From NCBI GenBank assembly GCA_903855985.1, contig CAIOAO010000040.1, positions 1 to 41,942 of the forward strand: a stretch of DNA of 41,942 bases. Direction: 5' to 3'. Origin of the DNA: an uncultured Opitutia bacterium (lineage in GTDB: Bacteria; Verrucomicrobiota; Verrucomicrobiia; Opitutales; Opitutaceae). The first letter of the stretch is position 1. Each line of letters starts with the position of its first letter. The translations under genes and the position numbers were made by a program. Below the pieces are notes generated by a model that was given only the letters and a program-made list of their open reading frames with translations, was not told the origin of the DNA and did no database searches. Of this stretch, positions 14,900-23,044 are shown piece by piece.

Positions 14900-16059
14900 G
14901 TTTCGACCTCCAGGGCGTGATTACCAAACAGCGCCTCGGCAGACTGCTTCCAGCAGTTGCGCCCGGCCCAGGCACGCCCGGCCTCGCCGAGCCGGTGGCG
15001 GAGATTTTCGTCGTGGATGAGCCGTTCGAACGCGGCGGCGAGCTGTGCGGGACGGTGGGGCGGGACGAGCAGGCCGGTGACGCCGTCAGCGACCGCCTCG
15101 GACACGCCCCCGACATCGTGGGCCACAACAGGCAGCCCATGGGCGGCGGCCTCGAGGTAGACGAGGCCGAAGCCCTCGATGCTGTGCTGCAGGTTGACGC
15201 TGGTCATCGCAAAGATGTCGGCGCGGTCGTAGATTTCCGCGAGTTCATCGTCCGGCAGGTTGCCTAGGAACTTGACGGCCAGGTCCGAGCCGGCCGCAGC
15301 GTTACGGAGGGACTCGCCGTAGCCGCCCTTGCCCGCGGCGCCGACGATCCAGTACTCGATCCGGCTCCGGACATCGGGCGCGAGCGACTGGAGGGCCTGC
15401 AGGGTGAGCAGCTGGCCCTTGCGCGGGTGGAGGCGGCCGACGGTGAGGACGATGATCTTATCCCGGGACCGAACGGGCTTGGGCGGGACGACGACGAAGT
15501 CGGTGCGCAACGCGCCGGGCGTAAGGAAGATCTTGTCGGCGGCCTCGGGGAAGGAGGCGAGCAGCAGCTCCTGGGTGTAGTTGGTCAGGGTGCTGACGCG
15601 CGCGGCGTGGCGGATCAGGCGGCGGGCGAGCCAGGTCCGCACCGGGCTGCGGGTGAACTTCAGGATCTCCGAGCCGTGAAAGGTCAGGACGAGCCGGCGG
15701 GGCCGGAAGGCGTGGAAGAATTGCAGGAGCATCATCGTCAACATCGGCCCGGGCTCGGGCAGGTAGACGATGGCATGGCGCAGCTGACGGCGGGTACGGA
15801 CGAGCTGGCAGGCCAGGCGGAACTGGCACCACAGGTCATGGGTGCCCTTGAGGGGCAGGCGCCGCAGGCGGAAGGGCCATTTTTTCTCCGCCTGGGGTGG
15901 GGCGGAGGGGGCCCAGACCTCGACATCATAGCCGAGTCCGGCGCTGGCCTTGGCGATTTCCTCGGCAAAGGTCGCGATGCCCCCGCGCACCGGGTAAAAC
16001 TCATGGGTGATGAGAAAAACGGGCCCGGCGGCGAAAGAAGAAAGGGAGGGTGAACTCAT
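14896..16059 (-). CDS. GT4-family glycosyltransferase
   Basis: A 387-residue GT-B glycosyltransferase. The N-terminal acceptor domain begins FLITHEFYPVRGGIATFAEE, a typical GT4 opening. The C-terminal donor domain has VGRLHPRKGQ and the E(x7)E motif EGFGLVYLE (295-303), followed by GLPVVAHDVGGVSEAV. It should transfer a sugar from a nucleotide-sugar donor to a lipid or glycan on the inner face of the membrane; donor and acceptor are not predictable. It is coupled to the thioesterase downstream and divergent from the ACP-dehydratase gene, with a 177-base gap. Confidence 0.9.
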   Translation of the reverse strand: MSSPSLSSFAAGPVFLITHEFYPVRGGIATFAEEIAKASAGLGYDVEVWAPSAPPQAEKKWPFRLRRLPLKGTHDLWCQFRLACQLVRTRRQLRHAIVYLPEPGPMLTMMLLQFFHAFRPRRLVLTFHGSEILKFTRSPVRTWLARRLIRHAARVSTLTNYTQELLLASFPEAADKIFLTPGALRTDFVVVPPKPVRSRDKIIVLTVGRLHPRKGQLLTLQALQSLAPDVRSRIEYWIVGAAGKGGYGESLRNAAAGSDLAVKFLGNLPDDELAEIYDRADIFAMTSVNLQHSIEGFGLVYLEAAAHGLPVVAHDVGGVSEAVADGVTGLLVPPHRPAQLAAAFERLIHDENLRHRLGEAGRAWAGRNCWKQSAEALFGNHALEVET

Positions 16060-16224
16060 GCGCGGGCAGCGGGTGCCAACGGGTTAGGTTTGGGGCCGGC
16101 AAGGGCCAGCGTCACGCGCAAATACAGGGAATCAAGCGCGGGGAACTTTTGCCGGCATTTTGCCACCATGGGAGGGCAGCCCAACCCAAGAATGGGGTTT
16201 ACATTCCAAGCCCCCGTAGCATAC

Positions 16225-16230
16225 AAAGGA
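16225..16230 (+). promoter_or_regulatory. Shine-Dalgarno of the ACP-dehydratase gene
   Basis: The sequence aaagga lies 6 bases before ATG 16237. It is one of the few clear ribosome-binding sites in the window and fixes this start. Confidence 0.6.
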
Positions 16231-16236
16231 TGAACA

Positions 16237-17214
16237 ATGCCCGAAGCCGTTCAACTCAACCAAGGCAGCAATAAACCGTTTGTCATTCCAGGCAAACCAT
16301 TTGCGGCAGAGGATGAGGCCGCGCTCCGCGAGGCCCTGAAGCGTTGCTCCCCCTCGACTTTTGAGGCGGCGGTCCAATTTCGCAAAACCGGCAATCCCGA
16401 GCACTTGCCGGCGGTGGTGATCGGGGTGATTGAGCGCTTTGTTGAGCCGGACCTCCGGATGAAGCTGAAGGATGCGGACGACGACCTGCGGCTCATCGAG
16501 GACCTGGGCATCGATTCGCTGACGATGATGGAAATCGTCATCCTGGTGGAAGACGTGCTCCAGATGTCGATTAACAACGACGAGTTGCGCAACTTGCGGA
16601 CCGTGGGCGACGTGAAGACCTTCATTGATTGCAAGGTGCGCGGGCTGGCCCTGCCGAAACCCACGAAATTCCTGCCCATCGAGCAGATCGCCGCGATCAT
16701 GCCGATCCAGCCCCCCTTCCTGTTCCTCAACGAGGCCTCGGTCAGCTCCAACGGCGCCAACGGCAAATACAAGATCACCGGCCAGGAGTTCTTCCTGCAG
16801 GGCCATTTCAAGGACAACCCCGTCATGCCGGCCTCGATCATGCTCGAGGCGCTGGGCCAGCTCGCGGTGCTCTACCTGCTCGAGGGTGCGGCGACCGAAC
16901 CGGGCAAGGTCATCAGCCCGAACACCATTTTCTTCACCGGCTGCGAGGGCGTCCGCGCCCACCGCGTGTGCCGGCCCGGTGACATCCTCACTCTGTCCAT
17001 CAAGCCGAAGCGCATGAAGATGCCGCTCGCGACCTTTGAGGGCGCGATCCGTGTCGGCCAGGAAAAGGCCGCCATCGCCGAGGAAATCACGATGACTTTC
17101 GGTTTTGCCGATGCCGTCGCCCAGCCGGTGCCCGTGAACGGGGCCACCACCAAGCTCAACGGTGAGAATGGCGCGCATGCGCCGACCCCGTTCCGCGCGG
17201 CGGTCAACACCTGA
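16237..17214 (+). CDS. Acyl carrier protein fused to a FabZ-like hotdog dehydratase
   Basis: This is a 325-residue two-domain protein. Residues ~58-133 form an acyl carrier domain with the phosphopantetheine site DLGIDSLTMME (Ser94). Residues ~145-290 form a hotdog domain with the FabZ-type signature GHFKDNPVMPASIMLEALGQ, including catalytic His190 and Glu204. The last ~35 residues are low complexity. A carrier domain fused to its dehydratase implies a dedicated chain in which the 3-hydroxyacyl intermediate is dehydrated while tethered. FabZ and ACP are separate proteins in ordinary type II fatty acid synthesis. The ketoacyl synthase gene follows after a terminator. The first ~45 residues are unassigned. 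The product chain is unknown. Confidence 0.88.
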   Translation: MPEAVQLNQGSNKPFVIPGKPFAAEDEAALREALKRCSPSTFEAAVQFRKTGNPEHLPAVVIGVIERFVEPDLRMKLKDADDDLRLIEDLGIDSLTMMEIVILVEDVLQMSINNDELRNLRTVGDVKTFIDCKVRGLALPKPTKFLPIEQIAAIMPIQPPFLFLNEASVSSNGANGKYKITGQEFFLQGHFKDNPVMPASIMLEALGQLAVLYLLEGAATEPGKVISPNTIFFTGCEGVRAHRVCRPGDILTLSIKPKRMKMPLATFEGAIRVGQEKAAIAEEITMTFGFADAVAQPVPVNGATTKLNGENGAHAPTPFRAAVNT

Positions 17215-17234
17215 GCCCGCGTCACCCCTGATCC

Positions 17235-17263
17235 GGCGGCCTCCTGCTGGGGCCGCCTTTTTT
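17235..17263 (+). terminator. intrinsic terminator after the ACP-dehydratase gene
   Basis: A 7-bp stem (ggcggcc / ggccgcc), a 9-base loop and six T residues lie about 20 bases after the stop. It separates this gene from the ketoacyl synthase, so the latter may have its own promoter in the 17264-17399 gap; ttgacc at 17293 is a possible -35 box, without a good -10. Confidence 0.8.
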
Positions 17264-17399
17264 GTGCCCGGCGGGAATCCCTGCCTCCCGCGTTGACCAG
17301 CGGCGGCGAACTGCCTTCATCCTTAGGGTCTATTCCACGGCGCAAGGCCCGGTCCCGGCAACGGGGCCGGAACCGAAGCTCCGCCCCACCATTTCCAGC

Positions 17400-18662
17400 A
17401 TGCCCAGAGTTTTCATCACCGGCCTCGGGTTCATCACCAGCATCGGCAACGACGCGACCCAGGTCACCCAGAGCCTGCGCGAACTCCGCCATGGCTTCGA
17501 ACTCTACCCGCCCTTTCAAAAACCGGAGATCCCGGTCAAGGTCGCCGCGCCCGTCCGGGGTTTCGCCACCGATTCGACCGATTGCGAGGACTGGTCCTTC
17601 CCCGCGCGCTACAGCATCAAGCGCGAGGTGCTCCGGGGCATGGCGCCGCACGGCGTTTATGCCTGGTGTGCGATGCAGCAGGCGGTCGAGGACGCGAAGC
17701 TGAGCGAGGCCGACGTTTCCAACGCCCAGACCGGCCTGTACGCCGCCTCCGGCGGATCGCCCTACCTGATGGGGCACATGTTGCAGCGCATGCACACGCT
17801 GGGCGTGATGCGCTGCTCGCCCCTCGGCATCGTGGCCTCCATCTCGGGCACGGTGCAGTTCAACCTCGTGGCGCATTTCAAGATCAAGGGCTCGTCCTGC
17901 GGCTTCGCGTCCGCCTGCGCCTCCTCCTCCCATGCCCTGGGCTTCGCCTACGACGACCTCGTGCTGGGCCGGCAGAAGCGCATGTTTGTCGTCGGCGCGG
18001 AGGACGGGAACATGGATGCCATCCTGCCGTTTGCGGGGATGCGCGCGCTTTCGCTCCAGGCCGACCCGAACCTTGCCTCGCGGCCGTTCGATGTCGCGCG
18101 CGACGGCTTTGTGGGCACCGGCGGTGGCGTCGTGCTGGTGCTGGAGACCGAGGACGAGGTGGCCCGGCGCGGTGTGAAACCCTACTGCGAAGTCCTGGGT
18201 TGGGGCCAGGCGTCCGACGGCCACAACGTCGCCATTTCCCATCCCGAGGGCACGGGCCTGCGGGCGGCGATGGAGAACGCGCTCCGTGCCACGGGCACGG
18301 CGGCCGAGGAGGTTGACTACGTGAACGCCCACGCCACCTCGACGCCGATCGGCGACCTGTCCGAGGCCAAGGCCCTGAAGGCGATTTTCAAGACCCCGGC
18401 GGCGCGCCCGGCGATCAGCAGCACCAAGTCCCTCACGGGCCACGGCCTCTCCCTGGCCGGGGCGATGGAGAGCGGCTTCTGTGCGCTGGCGATCCGGGAC
18501 GGTTTCATGCCCGGCTCCGCGCACATCTCGAAGCTCGATCCGGAATGCGAGGGCCTGAACATCATCCGCTCCACCCTTTCCGCGCAGCCCCACATCGCGC
18601 TCAACAACGTCAGCGGCTTTGGCGGGGCCAACGTCTCGCTCGTGTTCAAGCAAACCAGCTAA
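17400..18662 (+). CDS. Beta-ketoacyl-ACP synthase II-like (KAS) enzyme
   Basis: Decarboxylating condensing enzyme of the thiolase fold, 420 residues, close to the usual FabF length. The Cys-His-His triad is complete: Cys173 in SACASSSHA, His311 in NAHATSTP and His348 in KSLTGHGLSLAG, with Lys343. The N-terminus MPRVFITGLGFITSIG matches KAS II, so ATG 17400 is the start; the longer upstream frame runs into the terminator region. Placement between an ACP-dehydratase fusion and a lipid-type glycosyltransferase suggests a specialised chain-elongation step rather than the housekeeping fab cluster, since no fabD, fabG or acpP is nearby. Confidence 0.92.
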   Translation: MPRVFITGLGFITSIGNDATQVTQSLRELRHGFELYPPFQKPEIPVKVAAPVRGFATDSTDCEDWSFPARYSIKREVLRGMAPHGVYAWCAMQQAVEDAKLSEADVSNAQTGLYAASGGSPYLMGHMLQRMHTLGVMRCSPLGIVASISGTVQFNLVAHFKIKGSSCGFASACASSSHALGFAYDDLVLGRQKRMFVVGAEDGNMDAILPFAGMRALSLQADPNLASRPFDVARDGFVGTGGGVVLVLETEDEVARRGVKPYCEVLGWGQASDGHNVAISHPEGTGLRAAMENALRATGTAAEEVDYVNAHATSTPIGDLSEAKALKAIFKTPAARPAISSTKSLTGHGLSLAGAMESGFCALAIRDGFMPGSAHISKLDPECEGLNIIRSTLSAQPHIALNNVSGFGGANVSLVFKQTS

Positions 18663-18729
18663 CCGTGACCGCCGCGTGCTGCGAACCGGGTCGTTAATCC
18701 CGGCGCCTTCCCCCGACGCTTCCTGCCGC

Positions 18730-19929
18730 ATGTCCAAAGTCCGCATCCTTGTCCTCACTTCCAGCACCGGCGGCGGCCATGACGCCCGCGCGGAGGCCTT
18801 TGCGGAATGGTGTTTCCAGCTGTACCGGCACGACGTGGACGTGCGCATCGAGCAGATGCTCGAGCAGTCCTCCGTGGTGAACCGGGTGGGCGTGAAATTC
18901 TACAACCGCATCCAAAAGGCGGCGCCGTGGGTGCACATCTGGTTTTACACGGTGGTGGAAGTGCTGAGCTACCTCAACCGCCGCCGGGTGACCTTCGGTG
19001 CGCGCTACTACACCGAAGTCCTCCGCGAGTACCGGCCGCACCTCGTGTTCAGCGTGCACGACTGCCTCAACCGCGGCTACTTCCAGCTGGCGCGCCAGGT
19101 CCTCGGGGCGGACCGCGTGCGCTGCGCGACTTATTGCGGGGAGTTTTCCGGCGGCTGGGGCTACTCGCGCAACTGGATCGAGCCGACGGTGGACCTGTAC
19201 ATTTCCCGCACGCCGACGGCGCGCGACTTCGCGGTCAAGAAGGGCATCCCGGCGGAAAAGACGCTGGTCCGCGGCAACCTGATGCTGCCGACCGCCTATC
19301 TCGAGCCGATCCCCCCGGGCCAGCGCGGCACGTTCCGGGAGCACCGGCTCGGCCTGCGACCCGACCTGTTTACGGTGTTTCTCGCCACCGGCGGCAATGG
19401 CGCGAACAACCATGCCGACCTGCTGCCGGCGCTGGTGAAGCACGCGGACCGCGTGCAGGCGATCGTGATCTGCGGCAAGAACAAGCAGGCCTACCACGAT
19501 CTCGTCCACTGGCGGGCGAACCACCCGGAGTTCAACTGCTACATCGAGGGTTACTCCGAGATCGTGCACCTGCTCATCCAGGCGAGCGACGTCATCGTCA
19601 CCCGCGGCGGCACCACCACCTGCGCCAAGGCGCTGCATTTCGAGTGTCCGATCATTTTCAACGCCTTCGGCGGCATCATGCCGCAGGAGGAGCTCACCTG
19701 GAAATTCTTCCGCAACGGGGCGAGGTGCGAGAAGATCGAGAATGCGGCGGATTTTGAGGCCATCCTCGACCTGTGGATGGCCGACGCCGCCACCTACGGC
19801 AAGGTGCGGGAAGAGTTCCTGAAGCTGCGCTACGTGGATGACCCGACGGTGGTCATTGACGAACTGGTGGCCCTCGCGAACCAGCCGGCGCACGCCAAGC
19901 TCAAGCGCCGGCCGTTTCCGCCGCCGTGA
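18730..19929 (+). CDS. GT28 / MGDG-synthase-like glycosyltransferase
   Basis: A 399-residue GT-B enzyme. The opening ILVLTSSTGGGHDARAEAF is the glycine-rich acceptor-side motif of monogalactosyldiacylglycerol synthase and processive diacylglycerol glycosyltransferases. The C-terminal domain holds the nucleotide-sugar site, with DVIVTRGGTTTCAKAL and the later MPQEELTW segment. Family members glycosylate diacylglycerol or, as MurG, lipid I, at the cytoplasmic membrane. The context next to KAS and ACP genes makes a lipid acceptor likely here. Start is ATG 18730, 67 bases after the KAS stop; it converges on the methyltransferase gene with a 12-base gap. Confidence 0.85.
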   Translation: MSKVRILVLTSSTGGGHDARAEAFAEWCFQLYRHDVDVRIEQMLEQSSVVNRVGVKFYNRIQKAAPWVHIWFYTVVEVLSYLNRRRVTFGARYYTEVLREYRPHLVFSVHDCLNRGYFQLARQVLGADRVRCATYCGEFSGGWGYSRNWIEPTVDLYISRTPTARDFAVKKGIPAEKTLVRGNLMLPTAYLEPIPPGQRGTFREHRLGLRPDLFTVFLATGGNGANNHADLLPALVKHADRVQAIVICGKNKQAYHDLVHWRANHPEFNCYIEGYSEIVHLLIQASDVIVTRGGTTTCAKALHFECPIIFNAFGGIMPQEELTWKFFRNGARCEKIENAADFEAILDLWMADAATYGKVREEFLKLRYVDDPTVVIDELVALANQPAHAKLKRRPFPPP

Positions 19930-19941
19930 GGCGGCGCCGGG

Positions 19942-20658
19942 TCAGGCCGGCTTGGTGATCTCGACGAAGCTGGTGACGACGGGAATCTTGCCACCGTAGC
20001 ACCAGTTCACCGGGGAAAAATCCGGGTGGTTGCGGGGGGACGTGACCGGGTAGGGGGCGAAGAGGCGCTCGAGCTCCGCCTCGCTGAAATAGCGTACGCC
20101 CCGGGCAAACGGCACGGGCTCCTGCGAGCAGTCGGTGGTGATCAGCAGGCGGCCGCCCGGGGCGAGCACGCGGTACATCTCGGCGAGGGCCTGCTCGATG
20201 GCGGGGATGTGCTCGATGACCGAAAGCGAGATGATGCAGTCGAAGGACGCGTCGGGCAGGTTGATCCGCGTGAGGTCGATGTTGCGCACGGCGAGGCCGT
20301 GCTGGCGCATCGTGCGGTGCCAGGCAAGGTAGCCGATCTCGGTGGGCTTGGCCGGCGCGAGGCCGACGCGGCGCAGGGCGCTTTTCCAGGCCCGGGCCCA
20401 GAGCAGGTCGGAGACGGTGACCTGGGCGGGCAGGCGGGCCAGGTGCAGCCCGAGATAGGTGTTGAAGGCGCCGGTATCGAGGATGCGCGCGCCGGGTTTC
20501 AGGCCGGCGGTGGCCGCGAGCACGCGGCGCAGTTCCCAGTCGCGCATGCGCACCGGGAACCGGAAATCGGGCCCGAGCTGGGCGAGGATTTCCTGGTCAT
20601 AGGCCGCGAGCAGGCGCTCATCGTCGGGGGTGAAGTCGCTGCGGCGGTAGAAATTCAT
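19942..20658 (-). CDS. Class I SAM-dependent methyltransferase
   Basis: A 238-residue Rossmann methyltransferase. Motif I is degenerate: ARILDTGAFNTYLGLHLA replaces the usual DxGxGxG. The post-I and motif III region reads FDCIISLSVIEHIPAIEQALAEMYRVLAPGGRLLITTDC, typical of UbiE/Methyltransf_11 enzymes. The substrate is not predictable; in this setting a sugar, lipid or glycan is plausible. It diverges from the GT4 gene at 20747 and converges with the MGDG-like gene. Confidence 0.82.
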   Translation of the reverse strand: MNFYRRSDFTPDDERLLAAYDQEILAQLGPDFRFPVRMRDWELRRVLAATAGLKPGARILDTGAFNTYLGLHLARLPAQVTVSDLLWARAWKSALRRVGLAPAKPTEIGYLAWHRTMRQHGLAVRNIDLTRINLPDASFDCIISLSVIEHIPAIEQALAEMYRVLAPGGRLLITTDCSQEPVPFARGVRYFSEAELERLFAPYPVTSPRNHPDFSPVNWCYGGKIPVVTSFVEITKPA

Positions 20659-20746
20659 TCAGGAAAGGAAAGGGCAGGTTCCATGGCCGGCGGGGGCTCC
20701 GCGAGCGAAAAATTGGGACGCAAAGGGCTTCCCGTGCGGCCCCGGC

Positions 20747-21997
20747 GTGCTTTACGTTGAGGCCTTGGAACCGCCCAAGCCCACCGTCGCCTACCTTTAC
20801 ACCACGTTTCCCAAAGCCACGGAGACGTTCATGCAGCGCGAGATCATTGCGATGCGCGCCCACGGGGTGCAGCTGCGGATCTATTCGCTCTGGGGCGGCG
20901 GCGGCTCGTTTCGCGGGCTGCCGGTGGCGCGGTTCAACAAGTGGAAGCTGCTCACGCTGTTCTGGATGATCCCCTATGAATCCTGGCGGCGGCCCGAGGT
21001 GCTGCGGCAGGTGCTGCGCGGGCTGGTCACGCGCCGGCCGCCGTCGTGGATCAATTTCTGGGAGAACATGCTCGGCGCGGGTTTTGCCTGCCTCTGGGCC
21101 CGCGAATTCCGGCAGAATCCGCCCACCCTGATCCATGCGACCTGGGGCGGGGCGCCCGCCACCGCCGCGTGGCTGCTGTGGCGGCTCGACGGCCACCGCT
21201 ACAGCGCGGCGGCGCACGCCTACGACCTCTACGAGCACGGCGGCGACTGGTGGCTGCGCGACAAGCTGGAGCATGCGGCCTTCATTCACACCTCGACCGA
21301 GATGGGCCGCCGGGCGCTGGTCGAGCGCGGGCTGGCGGCGGAAAAGATCTTTTGCATCCGCCGTGGCCTCGACCGGCTGGCCGCGCTCAAGCCGCTGCGC
21401 GCCTCGCGGGCACCGCTGCACCTGCTGTGCGTGGCGCGCCTCGTGGAAAAGAAGGGCCTCGACCACCAGCTCCGCATCTACGCCGCCCTGCAGGCCGCGG
21501 GCGTGGAGTTCGAGGCGCACATCGTCGGTGAGGGTCCGCTGCGGCCCGAGTTGGAAAAGCTGGCCGGCCACCTCGGCGTCGCCGCGCAGGTCGCCTTCAC
21601 CGGGCATCTGCCCCAGCACGAGGTCTGGACCCAGCTCGCCTGGGCCGACGTGCTGCTGCACACGGGCGTCATCGCCCCGAGTGGCGACCGCGACGGCCTG
21701 CCCAATGTCATCCCCGAGGCGATGTCGCTCGGGACGCTGGTGGTGACCTCGCCCATTGCGGCGACGACCGAGGCCATCACCGATATGGTCACCGGCCTGG
21801 TGGCCCCGGCGACCTCGCCCGGCGCGTGGGTTGACGCGCTGCGCCGCCTCTCGACGGATGATGTGCTGGCGGAAAAGCTCCGGGCGGCGGCGCACCGGTG
21901 GGTGGAGGACAATTTCGACGCGCATAAAAACGCCGAGCGGCTGCTCCGGCAGTTTGAGCGCGTCATCGCCGAGGCCGGGGAAGACGCCACGCCATGA
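20747..21997 (+). CDS. GT4-family glycosyltransferase, WcaL-like
   Basis: A 416-residue GT-B enzyme. The opening AYLYTTFPKATETFMQREI is typical of colanic-acid WcaL-like GT4 proteins. The donor domain shows VARLVEKKGLDHQL and DGLPNVIPEAMSLG (about 314-329), where Glu replaces the first Glu-x7-Glu position by context. It should add a sugar to a lipid-linked glycan. No ATG precedes the first strand: GTG 20747 is used and TTG 20765 is the alternative. Its stop overlaps the next gene's start as ATGA, so the two GT genes are coupled. Confidence 0.88.
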   Translation: MLYVEALEPPKPTVAYLYTTFPKATETFMQREIIAMRAHGVQLRIYSLWGGGGSFRGLPVARFNKWKLLTLFWMIPYESWRRPEVLRQVLRGLVTRRPPSWINFWENMLGAGFACLWAREFRQNPPTLIHATWGGAPATAAWLLWRLDGHRYSAAAHAYDLYEHGGDWWLRDKLEHAAFIHTSTEMGRRALVERGLAAEKIFCIRRGLDRLAALKPLRASRAPLHLLCVARLVEKKGLDHQLRIYAALQAAGVEFEAHIVGEGPLRPELEKLAGHLGVAAQVAFTGHLPQHEVWTQLAWADVLLHTGVIAPSGDRDGLPNVIPEAMSLGTLVVTSPIAATTEAITDMVTGLVAPATSPGAWVDALRRLSTDDVLAEKLRAAAHRWVEDNFDAHKNAERLLRQFERVIAEAGEDATP

Positions 21998-23037
21998 TTT
22001 ACTTCGACGTCACCAAGGCCGCCGAATCCGGGCACCGCTCCGGCCTGCAGCGCGTGAGCGCGCGGCTGGGGGAGGCGCTTGGGACGGCTGCGACGCCGGT
22101 GACCTGGGACGAGGGCCTGCGGGACGCGCGGAAACTGGAGCGGGTGAAGCCTGCGCCCGGCGACTGGTTCTTGACCGCGGAAGTTTTCTCCGGGGACGAA
22201 CGGCCGGGCTTCGGTGAGTTCATCCGGTCGGGCCGCGTGCGCACGGCGGCGATGTTCCATGATGCCATCCCGCTGAAATTCCCGCACATCACCTGGCCGC
22301 AGAGCGTGGCGCGGCATCCGGGTTACCTGAAGTTTCTCGCGGCGTATGACCGCGTGTGGGCGGTGTCGGAGGCGAGCCGGTCCGAGCTCACCGGCTTCTG
22401 GCGCTGGCAGGGCCTCGAGAAAACCCCGCCGGTGGGCGTGCTGGCGCTCGGGGCGGATTTCAATGGCGCGGCGCGGGTGACCCGGCGGGACGTGCCCGCG
22501 GGGGCGAAGCCGAAGCTGCTCTGCGTGGGCATCCTCGAGCCGCGCAAGAACCAGGCGCTGCTGCTCGACGTGGGCGAGGAGCTCTGGGCCGAGGGCCTGA
22601 AGTTCGAGCTGCACCTCGTCGGTCGCGTCAACCCGCATTTCGGCGCCCCGCTGGTGGCGCGGATCAAGGCGCTGCAGCAGAAGTTTCCCGGGCTGCGTTA
22701 CCATGACGCGGCCAGTGACGACGAGGTGGCCCGGCTCTACGCGAGTGCCCGGGCCAGTGTGTTCCCGACGATCGCCGAGGGCTGCGGGCTGCCGCTGCTG
22801 GAGTCGCTCTGGCAGGGCGTGCCCTGTGTCTGCAGCGACCTGCCGGTGCTGCGGGAAAACGCCGACGGTGGCGGCTGCCTGCCGGTGGCGGTCAACGACC
22901 GGGTAGCGTGGAAGGATGCGCTGCGCCGGGTGCTGACGGACGAGGCACTGTCCGGGCGCCTGGGTCGCGAGGCGGAAGTCCGGACGCTGCCAACCTGGGC
23001 GGCCGCGGCGGCGGCGCTGCGGGCGGAGCTGGGTTGA
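21994..23037 (+). CDS. GT4-family glycosyltransferase (paralogue of the gene at 24302)
   Basis: A 347-residue glycosyltransferase with a GT4 donor domain: LCVGILEPRKNQALLLD, FPTIAEGCGLPLLESLWQGVPCVCS. The central part (TAEVFS, FHDAIPLKFP, ARHPGYLKFL, VSEASRSEL, FWRWQG) matches the minus-strand gene at 24302-25465 segment by segment, so the two are paralogues. They flank the alpha-oxoamine synthase gene in opposite orientation. It starts with a 4-base ATGA overlap with the upstream GT4 and converges on the oxoamine synthase with a 7-base gap. Confidence 0.88.
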   Translation: MIYFDVTKAAESGHRSGLQRVSARLGEALGTAATPVTWDEGLRDARKLERVKPAPGDWFLTAEVFSGDERPGFGEFIRSGRVRTAAMFHDAIPLKFPHITWPQSVARHPGYLKFLAAYDRVWAVSEASRSELTGFWRWQGLEKTPPVGVLALGADFNGAARVTRRDVPAGAKPKLLCVGILEPRKNQALLLDVGEELWAEGLKFELHLVGRVNPHFGAPLVARIKALQQKFPGLRYHDAASDDEVARLYASARASVFPTIAEGCGLPLLESLWQGVPCVCSDLPVLRENADGGGCLPVAVNDRVAWKDALRRVLTDEALSGRLGREAEVRTLPTWAAAAAALRAELG

Positions 23038-23044
23038 ACCCGGC

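Noticed and set aside
16198-16226. Sigma70-like pair tttaca / catac upstream of the ACP-dehydratase gene
   Set aside because: The -10-like part lies so close to the ATG that the transcript would start inside the ribosome-binding site.
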